The notes below the pieces were generated by a model, which was given only the letters and a program-made list of their open reading frames with translations, was not told the DNA's origin and did not search any database. This document shows positions 45,747 to 56,521 of a stretch of 64,000 nt of DNA, one piece after another. The translations under genes were made by a program, and so were the position numbers. Positions within the stretch are counted from its first letter, which is position 1. Each line of letters starts with the position of its first letter. This stretch comes from Stagonosporopsis chrysanthemi (taxonomy: Eukaryota; Ascomycota; Dothideomycetes; Pleosporales; Didymellaceae): positions 19,206 to 83,205 of the forward strand of contig JAFISE010000063.1 in assembly GCA_022560025.1 (NCBI GenBank), written 5' to 3'.

Positions 45747-46061
45747 GCGTGGCGTTGCGCTGGGGTGGGGCAGTGCGAGGACGGCGAGGATGAAAAACAA
45801 GGACGAGTGGACGGATATGGGTAGACGGGTGGAGGGTAGATGGGGACGTGGATGGAGTGGGGTGGGGTGCTCAGCAGGGAGATGTGGGTGGCATGGCATG
45901 GCATAGCGAGGGTTGTGGGTGTGGTTGCCGGTGTGCTGAGATAGAAGAGGGGGTGGGGAGGGAGGAGCAGCAGCAGCAGACGGGGTGGGTGCGTGTCGTG
46001 GTCGTGGTCGTGGTCGTTGTCGTCGTTTGGGGCTGGATCGGTGCACCGTTGCAGTCGAACG

Positions 46062-46089
46062 CAGTCAGTCAGTCAGTCAGTCAGTCAGC
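46062..46089. repeat. (AGTC)n microsatellite
   Basis: About seven AGTC tetramers. Confidence 0.9.
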
Positions 46090-48201
46090 AACCCAACAGC
46101 CTCCCACACCTCCTCTGCATCGACAATATATCAACAAGGGCGTGCTCACAAGCACTACTGTACTGCTCCTACACATCTCTATCGCGTCTGAACACTTACT
46201 TCACTTCATCACCCCCTCCGCGGTGCACATAAGGCGTGCACCACAGAGCCGCAGCGCATCCCCCCCCCAACCCACCAGCTCCACACTTCATTGATGCTTA
46301 TCTCTCCCTCCCATCTGCGTCCGCACCTGCATAAGGCTGAACGCCGTCAGTGTGCATAGCATGACATGGCATGGCGTATCGCTCCGAGCATCGCAGGTGT
46401 CGCAGATGGCCGGGCTCCTATCGGCTGCGGGATCGCTCAGTGGTAGCGTAGAGGAGAGGCCCCGGGGGGCCGGGCGGAGTGGCTTAGGCGGCTGTTGAGT
46501 AATGGCTGACGGACGGATGGGAAGGGCATGTGACATGCGAGGGCGGGAAATTAGTAGGTATTGGAGGTTAAGCGCGCACGCACGTGAGTATGGTTTGGGA
46601 AGGGGAGGCCGTAGGGTGGGAGCCCGTTGATAGGATGTGGGTTGCGTTGCGTTGCTTGGCTGTTTGGGGGATGCGTTTGGGTGATTGTTGTGCTGTCCCG
46701 TGCCTGTGCAAGGCTGGGTTATGAGTAGACATGGTATCGATCCTGGTCAGACGAGGGACGTTGAATTGGACACGATCTCGCGTGCTCATCTCGTGTTGGT
46801 GCTGCGGAAATTGTTCGCAGCTCGGCTTAGTTGAATGTCTAGACGCGCTTTACGGCGCCTTGTACGATCGCGTGCCTCCATCGCCATCACACTCGTCCCG
46901 TGACGCAGGGCAGGACAACGCTATGTGTCAGGAGTGCGTAATAAGAAGCATCGTCTTCCTCACCCGCAAACATGCGGCCCTAGTCCCACTGCGGGGGAAG
47001 TGCAAACCAGCCAAGCCGCCCAGCATGGTTGCTTGCAGCGCGAACGAATTGGTGGAAGTCGTACAGACAAGCTCTATCGAACCGCCACATGGCGTTTTAG
47101 CGTCCTCCAAATCCCTCTGTGAATGTGTAACAGCAGGCGATCTCCGCCTTCTCACGCCGGCGCGACTGTCTGCAAGCGTGTGTGGTGATAACGGCACCCC
47201 GGCTCCCATCATCTGCAGCGCTTGACATCCGCGCGCAAGAGGGCAGCATCGGGCTAGCGTAGACCTGGTTATCGGAATGCTGTGCGTGTCCTGGCCCAGT
47301 CTGGCTTCATTGATAACTTCGAGAAACGCGACTCGAAGCCTCGAAGACCAAGGCGCACGCCGCTTACATGGCGCTGGGTCAGCGGTGCACCTTGACGATA
47401 GGGGCGAGGACAATAGTCCACCGGCGTCAAGCTAAAGTCATCTTTTTGCAGATCAACGCCGAACCTTGCCACGGGCACCACATGGTCAAAATTGCTGTAG
47501 GATGCTCACAATTGTTTCGTGCCCCTGGCGTCGAGTCTCAGCCATCAAGCTGCGGGCCACTGTTAAGGGTTGCTTGCTGTAGGGCGCCGACTCCTTGGAT
47601 TCACAAGCGTTTCCGCCTCGGGGAGCACGACGGTGTTCTGACAAAAGTGAAGTGTGAGCGATTCCTTCTAGAAAACGCACCTTTCCACAAGAGGCGCCTC
47701 AGCCGAAGCCCCGCGTACTTTTGCCTCCGCTTATCACGGGCCAAGCCATCTGACAGCACGTTATGGGCTGTCATTGGCTGGATTGCGACTATCAGGACTG
47801 GGGAAAGATAACGATCCTGGCCAGTGCTGCAAAATCGTGGTAAGACCGCCGGTGCTTTGTGAATTCGACTCAAGGCCGCCCGCGGGTGCTGCAGCGAGTG
47901 GGCGCCCTGTGAGATGAACCCAAAGACCCTGGGCCTTGCGGAGCTGACCGGGGGCCAATGAACGATCGCTGCACAACGCTACAGCCAGATCGAAAGAGGA
48001 AGTTGCCAAGGGTAAAGCGGACGGGGAATCGAGGGTGTAGTCTGGGCCGCCTGTGGATGGATGCCCTCCACTTTCGTGGTAGCGCAAATCACGGCGCGAA
48101 AATATAATTCCCGCCATGGCCGACCTGTCCGAACCTCAGCCAACAATTCCTCGCTCGTTTCAACGTCGTTGACAGGAATTGCTCTTGTGCCCATCTTCAA
48201 C

Positions 48202-50218
48202 ATGGCCCACGTGCACGAGCATAACGCGTCCCCCCAGCAGGGCGTGCTGCCCAGCAACGACCTGGCGCTCCACACTTCTCAGGAACACCAGCATGAGCAC
48301 GTGCACCACAGCGCTCGCGCGGCTCACGACGACCACATCACGTACACGGCTGGAACCACTGACGAGAAAAGCGTCATTCCTGACCCCAGTGCGCAAGATC
48401 ACGGCCTTCACCACCGCCTGCCTGAGAAGCATGGCCTTCACCAGCCGGGCGCGTATGAGAAAAACGCCGACATCGATTATGAAGAGAAGGGCACGCGCGG
48501 TAGCTCCACAGACCCTGAGCCCGAAGTAGAGAAGCCGAAGAGCAAATGGTCCATCGGACAGCTCTACAGGCGGTTTAGGTGGGCCGTGCATATCTTCCTC
48601 GCGGCTCTCTTCACTGGGTGAGACACACTGTGTGATGTTAATTCGTTAAGTCGTGTGAACTGACCTTCCTAGATGGTGGGTTGCATCTGTCGTCTTGCAT
48701 CGCAATGACAAGAACTGGGTCATCCCCTTTTTGTTCTGGTTGGCGATCATGATCCGCATCATCACGTGCTGGATCCCTATCACTATTGTCACAAAGCCTA
48801 TGCACTGGATCTGGAACAATACCGGAGTCAGGATCGGAGAGATGATTCCTCAGAAGCTCCGCATCCCTGGTGGTGCCGCGCTTACAATTGCTGTCATCAT
48901 CGTTGGTTCCATGGCCAGTGAGGAAAGCGAGGACAACACGCGCGCCAATCGTGCGGTGTCGCTCTTCGGCCTCGCCGTGTTCATCTTTGGCTTCTGGGCC
49001 ACTTCCCGCAGCAGGAAGTCGATCAACTGGCACACCGTCATTGTTGGAATGTTGGTGCAGTTCATCATTGCGCTCTTTGTCCTGAGAACCGGCGTTGGTT
49101 TTGACATCTTCAGCTTCATCTCCCAGCTTGCTCGTGAGCTCCTCGGATTTGCCAAGGAAGGTGTCGCTTTCCTTACCACTGCAGAGATCGCCGGCTACAC
49201 TTTCTTCTTCTTCAGTGTCATCCCTGCGATCATCTTCTTCGTGTCAATCGTCCAGCTCTTGTACTACTGGGGACTGATCCAGTGGTTCATCGGCAAATTC
49301 GCCGTCTTCTTCTTCTGGTCGATGAAGGTTTCCGGTGCTGAGGCTGTCGTCGCTTCTGCTTCGCCTTTCATCGGTCAGGGTGAATCTGCCATGTTGATTA
49401 GGCCGTTCGTTGCCCATCTGACGATGGCTGAGCTGCACCAGGTCATGTGCTCTGGTTTCGCTACCATCGCTGGTTCCGTCCTCGTTGCTTATATCGGCAT
49501 GGGACTGAACCCCCAGGCCCTCATCTCCTCCTGCGTCATGAGCATTCCAGCTTCGCTTGCTCTTTCGAAGCTCCGTTACCCCGAAACAGAGGAGTCTCTT
49601 ACCGCTGGACGTGTCGTCATTCCCGATGACGATGAGCACAAGGCCGCCAACGCCCTTCACGCCTTCGCCAACGGCGCCTGGCTTGGTCTCAAGATCGCCG
49701 GTATGATCATTTGCACGCTCCTGTGTATTATTGCTCTTCTGGGTCTGATCGACGGTCTTCTTACCTGGTGGGGCCGCTACATCAACCTCGACGGCGAGTA
49801 CGACCTCACCCTTGAGCTGATCCTCGGATACGTTTTCTACCCAGTCGCTTTCCTGCTCGGTGTCTCTCGCCAGGGTAAGGACTTGCTCCTTGTCGGTCGT
49901 CTCATCGGTGTCAAGGTCATCACCAACGAGTTTGTTGCCTTCACCATGCTTCAGTCCAACGACGACCCCGATGCCGACTACCACGACCTTTCTCCCCGAT
50001 CCCGCCTCATCGCCACCTACGCGCTTTGCGGTTTCGGTAACATCGGTTCGCTTGGTACGCAGATTGGTGTGCTTAGCCAGATCAGCCCTGGTCGCAGCGG
50101 TGATGTTTCGCGTCTCGCGATGTCTGCTCTCATCTCTGGTGTCTTCTCCACACTGTCTAGTGCTAGTATCGCTGGTCTGGTTGTTACCGACCAAGCGAGG
50201 TTCTCGAGCGGTTCGTAG
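48202..50218 (+). CDS. concentrative nucleoside transporter (CNT family)
   Basis: A 653-residue SLC28/CNT-type plasma-membrane symporter importing nucleosides with protons or sodium. Exons 48202-48617 and 48673-50218; intron GTGAGA...CTGACCTTCCTAG, giving ALFTGWWVASVVLH. A ~120-residue His/Glu-rich cytosolic N-terminus precedes about eleven to thirteen hydrophobic helices. Family signatures: GFATIAGSVLVAYIGMG, SCVMSIPASLALSKL, the CNT motif GVKVITNEFVAF, and the substrate-binding GFGNIGSLGTQIGVLSQISP. Start chosen at MAHVHEHNASPQQ. An in-frame upstream codon would add 47 residues of poor composition. Length suits fungal CNTs such as Aspergillus CntA. Confidence 0.93.
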
Positions 50219-51451
50219 TCGGTGCCGAGAAGTACTGGAAGTATGGCGATGTGAAACCTCTATTGAGGATCCAAAATGTAATGTTAGTTGTCTGCAGATG
50301 AGCGTATACCCAACCAAGTACAGTGGTGAACCATGAAATAATCGTCAACATGTTCAATTCGAATTCTTATTTGTGAGCATGCGCTGGAAGGCAGAGTATG
50401 CGCTCTTATTGAAATCCGCGTGTGGATCCTATCGCAATCAGCCGCCTTTTGCACGCCATTGCCGCCCTTCCACTTGTCCAAGTCTGCCCTCGAATTTCCA
50501 GATGCGGTTAGCAACTGGACAGTGAGTAGAAAATCTTACCTGAGAATTCTCAACCACTGTCGGAGGTGTCCGATGGTGGGTACAGCGACAGGATTCGGTC
50601 TGGTCATCTGTCTGGACCATAGCAGAGCCTATAATTTAATTGCGCGAGAGGTCTTTGCATTTCGACATGCGAGGGCGGCTCGCTGCTCTTGGTAAGAAAG
50701 TGAGCTACTTGACCTAACAAGGTAGTGCAACCGCCCTCTCTTGGGTTGCTTAGTGTCCACATGGGAATGACAAGGTAACCTTGGGAGTTGCCTCAGCATA
50801 CAATTTGGTGGTGAGGTATTTTGCTGACCTAAGAGAAGACAATTGAGTGACAATCGCGGTGTTTGTGCGCCTGGAATCGATGTGCATAGTTATGATTGAC
50901 GGCGATGTTCAGGTGCATTGTCGTCGAGAGTTCTGGTACAGGAGAGACGGGCACATATTAGCTTAATAAGCACATTTCCAATATTGGGCCAGTGCACCTG
51001 TGCCCCTGCCGGAATCCAACGCGATGTCTTCTACTCATTCAGCGTTTCCCAACCATGTTCCCGTGTAGGGACCGACAATACTAACCAAAACATGAATCTT
51101 GGAGAACAGAACAGTCTGGTGGTGGAGTCCGGTGTTTGCAAATGAGCCTCTTGGTGCATCACCGACTCTACGATGTCGTGGAGGCACTAAACGCATATTA
51201 CCCGATTCCATTGAATCGCTCGTTAGAATCACCCCGGCTCCGATTGATCGACCTTTTGAACCGGAAGATATATGCTCAGCCTCAAAGACTGCAGCAAGCA
51301 AATCGGTGAGACAAGCCTAGCGCTTACATGATGTGGCCATGATAGGCAGTCTTCAGGTCGAACTTCTAGCAACCTCTCCAATGCTAAGATTCAATACACT
51401 GGTTTTCTGATACGAATTTCGCACGTTTCTTGTGGTCAATTCAGTCCCGCC
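50219..51451. other. intergenic, no gene seen
   Basis: 1.2 kb between tandem + genes, holding the CNT 3' region and the promoter of the Zn2Cys6 gene. Only short non-homologous frames. Confidence 0.45.
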
Positions 51452-52594
51452 ATGCTAGCATCAACACGCAAAGCATATCGAAAGGTCCGAACGGGATGTC
51501 GGACATGCAAATCTCGACGCGTCAAATGTGACGAGTCCTATCCAGCATGTCGACGCTGCTTCAAACTTGGTCAGATATGTGATGGCTATGGCGTTTGGGG
51601 CGGTGGGGGGTTTTATGAAGATTCGAGGGATACAGGGGTTCCATCACGACAGGATACTGGGCTTGTCACAAATGCTCTGCGCCGTGGACCTACATCAACC
51701 CCCGGAATACGTGTCCAGTCAGATGAGCAGACCTACCTCGAATGGTTCATTCATGGAACGTCGACGACCCCTCCACGAATCTTCAAATCTTCGTTCTGGG
51801 ATCCTGCAATTCTGCAGGCTTCAGCTAACGAGCCAATGATATTACAAGCACTTCTTGCTTTGAGCGCTGCGCACAAGAGACACGTACTTGAGCCGGTAAA
51901 TCGTGCTCGTGCCGGTCTCACACCCGATGCCCCTGAGATCTTTCTACTCAGCCACTATGGAAACGCAATCAGAGGTCTACAGGCCTATCTGAACGACGAA
52001 AAAAATATCCCAAGATCGAAAATATTCATTTTGGCTTCGATGTGCGCTATCTTCGTTCTATTAAGCCTGCTGCGTGGCCGGTTCGATGAAGCATCTGTAC
52101 ACCTTAAGATAGGGGCGCGCATTGCGAAACAACTTGTTTACGAAGCGAGCCGTCCAAGCCAAAACCATGTACTTGCTCAATCCTTTACTCGATTAAAGGA
52201 TCAGACGACACTCTTCCACAATCAATCACCGAATCCACAATTCAAAGCTATTCGGCTCTTCAGCCCTGCAACCTTTGAGCTCCGCTTCGCTTCGCCCGCA
52301 GAAGCTGCGCATTACCTGGACGACCTCGTCGAACAAGTGGCCTACCTGGCGCAGCAAGAAAGGCAGATTCCTAAATCTGCGACAACAGCTATTGCAATGC
52401 ACCGGAACATTTGTCTTTATCTACTTTCCTGCTTCGAGTCGTGGTCAAATGCATGCATTGCCACCATAGCAGAACAGGACTCGACACCGACACCGAATGA
52501 AACGACCATATATGAGGCGCTTCGGCAACGCTACCGTGTAGCCAGAGCTATGATGGAGAGATGTGTTGTATCACTTTCTGCTATCGAAACTTGA
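51452..52594 (+). CDS. Zn2Cys6 (GAL4-type) transcription regulator
   Basis: A 380-residue nuclear regulator in a single exon. The zinc cluster is complete: CRTCKSRRVKCDESYPACRRCFKLGQIC is abbreviated here as C-x2-C-x6-C-x5-C-x2-C-x6-C, at residues ~16-43. A middle region of helical repeats follows (ILQALLALSAAHKRHV, FILASMCAIFVLLSLLRGRFDEASVHLKIGARI), typical of the fungal-specific TF domain. The protein ends soon after YRVARAMMERCVVSLSAIET, shorter than the usual 450-600 residues of this subfamily. Sequence downstream in other frames (about 52600-52850) is weakly coding-like, so a C-terminal frameshift or missed intron is possible. Targets unknown. Confidence 0.85.
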   Translation: MLASTRKAYRKVRTGCRTCKSRRVKCDESYPACRRCFKLGQICDGYGVWGGGGFYEDSRDTGVPSRQDTGLVTNALRRGPTSTPGIRVQSDEQTYLEWFIHGTSTTPPRIFKSSFWDPAILQASANEPMILQALLALSAAHKRHVLEPVNRARAGLTPDAPEIFLLSHYGNAIRGLQAYLNDEKNIPRSKIFILASMCAIFVLLSLLRGRFDEASVHLKIGARIAKQLVYEASRPSQNHVLAQSFTRLKDQTTLFHNQSPNPQFKAIRLFSPATFELRFASPAEAAHYLDDLVEQVAYLAQQERQIPKSATTAIAMHRNICLYLLSCFESWSNACIATIAEQDSTPTPNETTIYEALRQRYRVARAMMERCVVSLSAIET

Positions 52595-53262
52595 AGGCCC
52601 TGCCAGTCTGGTGGTAGTTGTGCTGTTCAGCATTGCGTGGCAACTGAGTCCGTCGATCCCTAATGATCTCTGGAAGGAGGTTGAACTTAGCTCAGTTACG
52701 ATACTCACATCCCATGAGCAAAGTCGTTCCTCTGAATTGCGCGGCGTACCCGCCGAGACACCATCATCGCCTCAAGATGGAGGTGCGGTCTCATAACATG
52801 GTTGGGAAAATCAGGGTCTCGCCTCCAATCTTGGACGAACTACTCGAGTAGATTTCTAGCACGCAGTGTGGGACATGTATGGAAGTGATGTTGTATTTAG
52901 ACTCCAGATCAGGCGACCCACAAAAAGGTTACTACAACTTCGCCATTCTCCATCCCTGATCACTTTTCCGCTTCCCAAAATCACATTGTGAAATATTTAG
53001 AAATGAAACAATATTTCGCGGACTGGTATGGATTGTTATGAACCAAAGTTGCAACAATACTGAACCATCACAAACCCTGGATCATATGCAACAGAACTAT
53101 GGTTCCCTACTCAATACCTCGCCATACCAAATGTACAAAAGCCTCCTTAGAGTCCTCTAAGCCTCTCATACAGTTCGCCCTCCTCATCTGAGTCTCGAAG
53201 CTCAAAGACAAATCGTACATTACCGTTTTAAATCAACCCATCTCCTGTCTTAACCACTCAAG
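52595..53262. other. intergenic, possible lost 3' part of the Zn2Cys6 gene
   Basis: Short frames at 52563-52796 and 52663-52851 overlap in different phases. The remainder looks like the promoter of the repeat-protein gene. Confidence 0.35.
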
Positions 53263-54243
53263 ATGGCATTCACAACCATCCCCTACCTCGAGGGCGGGAC
53301 TATGCAGAGCATCGTCGTGTCGCGCGCGGTCTCAGCAAGTGAGATGGAGAGACTGCAGGAGTTTCTGCAGAACGACCGTGCTGGGGCGCTGTACATGCTG
53401 AGAAATGTTTTGGTGTCGGGGCCAGGGCAGAGGCAGCAGACGCAGATACCTCAGAAGTACCAGACGCAGATACTCCAGAGGCACCAGACACAGATATGCC
53501 AGAGGCACCAGACACAGATACTCCAGAGGCAGCCGACACAAACACCCCAGAGGCAGCCGACTTCGATGCCGCAAAGGCAGAGGCCGAATGCGCAGACACA
53601 GGTACCCGTTCAGACACAGACACCTGTGCGAGGATGGGAGTATACGCGCTGGAACTACCGAACAGGAAATCAGTATTCCGATAGACTGACGCATCTCCGG
53701 GCAAGGCATCAAGTGCAGCCGAACAGGAACGGGGAACACTCCTGTGGATTCAGATGGTATATACATGTCAACAACGGGATCACGCACGCAGACAGGGACC
53801 GTCCCACCACCCTTGGTGGAAACGAGGCTGCGGCCGATCCTTCGAGTCGTCCACGGATTTCGCCCCAACCCCAACCCCAGCCCGAGCCCGAGCCCGAAAC
53901 CCTCGACGACTCACCGGAATATGAGTCGCCAGTGCTGCGCGCACCACCCTCCACTCCGGTCGACCAGCACAACCTCACTCTACCAAGCCAGGAGCCGAGA
54001 GAGATTCGTCCGATGCCTGTTCTGCGCTTGATGGCGAAGCAGGCTGCAGAGATGGCGGCTTTCCTGCTGAAGCCATGGGAGGAGCCGACGGACCTGCTGA
54101 ACACTCGTGGGCGTCCGAGATCATCGGAAGGTTATTTCAATGCTTTGACTCGTGCGCCACCTCCGAAGAAGAAGCTGATTCGGTTTCCTATGCCGGAATG
54201 GTGTGACCAGGAACAAAGTTATCGACCTCCTTCGGGCTGTTAG
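53263..54243 (+). CDS. hypothetical Gln/Arg/Pro-rich repeat protein
   Basis: A 326-residue single-exon open frame, unknown family. The N-terminal 50 residues (MAFTTIPYLEGG...) look ordered. Residues ~56-115 are a degenerate octapeptide repeat (QTQILQRH, QTQICQRH, QRQPTQTP) encoded by a 24-base unit. The C-terminal half is Pro/Glu-rich (QPQPQPEPEPE) and ends in a basic stretch (PPPKKKLIRFPMPEWCDQ). No signal peptide or membrane helix. Two other frames are also open across the repeat, one reading an acidic Ala/Thr/Pro/Asp sequence, so a frame change or intron there cannot be excluded. The start has a good ATG context (TCAAGATGG). Confidence 0.55.
   Translation: MAFTTIPYLEGGTMQSIVVSRAVSASEMERLQEFLQNDRAGALYMLRNVLVSGPGQRQQTQIPQKYQTQILQRHQTQICQRHQTQILQRQPTQTPQRQPTSMPQRQRPNAQTQVPVQTQTPVRGWEYTRWNYRTGNQYSDRLTHLRARHQVQPNRNGEHSCGFRWYIHVNNGITHADRDRPTTLGGNEAAADPSSRPRISPQPQPQPEPEPETLDDSPEYESPVLRAPPSTPVDQHNLTLPSQEPREIRPMPVLRLMAKQAAEMAAFLLKPWEEPTDLLNTRGRPRSSEGYFNALTRAPPPKKKLIRFPMPEWCDQEQSYRPPSGC
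53428..53560. repeat. degenerate 24-base tandem repeat in coding sequence
   Basis: About five to six copies of a unit like CAGACACAGATACTCCAGAG plus CAC inside the hypothetical gene. All three forward frames are open across much of it. Confidence 0.8.
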
Positions 54244-54751
54244 GGTGGGATTGCGGATTGGCGGTTTGCTTGTAAGCGGAGGAGCTGAGAGGGTATCGTT
54301 GTGGGGGATGTTGGGCGGAGCGTTGGTCTGGTCTGGACTGACTGACTGACTGTGTGTGGCTTTCTTTGACATTTTGCTGCATTGTGGTGATGCAGTGGTC
54401 GATTCTATAAGGATACTGTTGGTATGGATCTTCGTATTGCGGATAGCTGTGATTCTAGATCCGCTGTCCGCGTTTAGTTATAATTGCGAATAAGGCAGAT
54501 TACCTCGAGGTTGCCGCATATCGTAAAACTCGTGCATCTGCATTCGCAACATAGCCAAGTGTGGTTTCGTGACTCACTTGAAAGACTGTCTCGGTTGCGG
54601 TCCAAGCTGGCCGTTGGTGCGCTCGTATCACTGGTCATCTCCACAAAAAATATGCTACGCAGGCTTGAAGTGAATAAGAACCAAGTGTGAATATCAGCGG
54701 CGACGAAGAATGGGAGTGGCGACCAGTGAGTATGAATTGATACATATGCAT
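54244..54751. other. intergenic between convergent genes
   Basis: 508 bases between the 3' ends of the repeat-protein gene and the J-domain gene, with a short GACT run near 54335-54350. No gene seen. Confidence 0.45.
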
Positions 54752-55910
54752 CTACTTCGTACCCTGAGCCCCGTGAGGCACACCTGTTCTCCTCTTTGCC
54801 ATGCTCTGTCCAATGGCGTTACGTACCTCCCTCTCTTGATGCACCACGTTTTGCACCATGTACTTCTTCAACGCGTCTCTCAATTCGCCTTTCGCCCTCT
54901 CGTTATCCCTGTAAGGCGTCGACTCGAGCTCCAGCAGTCGCGAGGCATCCTTGTTGCACTCAGCTACAAATGCACTCAGTCGATCGAGCTGCTTATGTTG
55001 CGTGTCCTCTGAGTCGTCCGTGACCTGCGTGTGTCGTTCAGGGTCGATGCGGTATAGCGGCATGAGCAAAGCCAAAAATTGAGCAGCTGAAATGGACGCC
55101 TTCTTGGCGATGGCAATGACCTGGAAGGGCAGGTATGCAGGACGCAGATTGAACGATGCGACGAAGGGGTTTAAGTACTTGGTCAAGATAGTGGGGTGAT
55201 CTGGCCGCAATGCGCTGCGTACTTCGAAGGTCGCAACCGCGAGGAGCCCAAGGTAACGCCAGTATGAGCCGTCCCTGAAGAAGCCAAGCGCATTTCCACC
55301 GATCAGAAAGATTAGCAACGCGCCATAATTCGTCAACGCGCTCAGCAGGGCATTATCGACATAGTCTTTGACAGTAATGCAAGACTGGCACTGCCTAATG
55401 ATGTCCGGACCGAATCGATCGTATGCAAAGCGCTTCGCAGGATCCAGGATGATGTCGCGTGCGTGCTTCAAGTGTATGTAGTATGCGTTCGCGGCGTCTC
55501 TGTCCCTCCCAGGTGCGATTTTATCGGGGTGGAACCGTACAGTGAGCTTCCTGAAGCGCGAGTTCAGACCACTCTCGTCAACGTTGACCGGTACGCCGAG
55601 GTCGTTGTACGCATTGCTCGAGCGCTGCAGATTGAAGTCGACTTCGTAGATCGTGAATGCAAAATATGCGGCGTAAATGGCGATGAGAATCTGCCGGCGG
55701 TGCTTGACAAAGCGTATTGAGCCAGGCTGTGGTTTGGGATCGCCTGCACGAATGAAGATGCTATAGATAATAGTTTGTGCCCAGCTAGCAGCCTATATGT
55801 GTTAGCCAGATGTATCTCCGTCCAGCCAAGTGTTTATTCACCAGAGGTATGAGAAACTGCCACACCAGGAAAGGACCCAGTGTATCCCAAGACATGCTCG
55901 CTTGCGCCAT
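54752..55910 (-). CDS. membrane-anchored DnaJ-domain protein
   Basis: A 369-residue J-domain co-chaperone, probably in the ER membrane. Exons 55910-55842 and 55792-54752, intron GTGAAT...CTAACACATATAG. The N-terminus (MAQASMSWDTLGPFLVWQFLIPL) and the following AASWAQTIIYSIFIRAG form a hydrophobic hairpin or anchor. RRQILIAIYAAYFAFTIYE is a second span. The J domain follows with the HPD motif in RFHPDKIAPGRD and HARDIILDPAKRFAYDRFG. After it are further hydrophobic segments (ALLIFLIGGNALGFF, YWRYLGLLAVATFEV) and a charged C-terminal helix (ERAKGELRDALKKYMVQNVVHQEREVR split over two helices). HPD implies Hsp70 stimulation. The specific partner is unknown. Confidence 0.85.
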
Positions 55911-56521
55911 GGTGGGTGTCTACTTGTAAGATGTCATGAGGTCCTGGTCAGGATAGGGAACAATGAGTGGGCGCGACAAGTGGCATCCACTTGGATTCCC
56001 GAGGCTGCTTAGTCAGCCATCGACTACACCTTCAAAGAATGGCATTTTCATCGCCTCTCAGTGGCAACGCAGAGGTTCACATCGTCGCAGCGCATGTGGA
56101 AATGGTACCTAATTTGTAAAGTATGGGGATCTCGGTAAAATGCTAGAACCAATTCAAGCACGATTGCTTGAGCCGAGCCACTGCCAACATTTGTTACAAA
56201 AGATGCAGGAAGGTGGGTTACAAATTCAATACAGGTCCAGCAACGACATCACAAGAAGAAAGAGTGAGCTTCAATGTAAACAGTGCATATTGACTCTGGG
56301 TATAGGGCGGTCTATCGACTGTTCTATGATATCGAAAAAGACGAATAATAATAATAACTATGACCTCGTCCTACTCCAAGCTCGTTACTGGAGAGGCAAC
56401 AACCATTTTGACTGAAGCGTCGGGTATCTTTCCTTCATGTATCCTAGCTGTGCATCGGCAAGCCGACGCAGCGGTGCACACAGTGCATCAACTCGTAATC
56501 ATCACAACCAGCGCTCAAGCT
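55911..56521. other. intergenic, no gene seen
   Basis: 611 bases between the J-domain gene start and the transporter stop, containing an AT-rich (AAT)n patch near 56343-56356. Likely promoter plus 3' untranslated sequence. Confidence 0.45.

Larger units (their letters stand above)
44350..48201. other. 3.9-kb gene-free segment dense in simple repeats
   Basis: No gene recognised. It holds many separate short tandem arrays, listed individually, between 44855 and 46089. From about 46100 to 48200 the sequence is non-repetitive with only overlapping short frames. Confidence 0.55.

Noticed and set aside
49244..50317. 357-codon - frame opposite the nucleoside transporter
   Set aside because: Antisense shadow of the transporter's GC-biased third positions.
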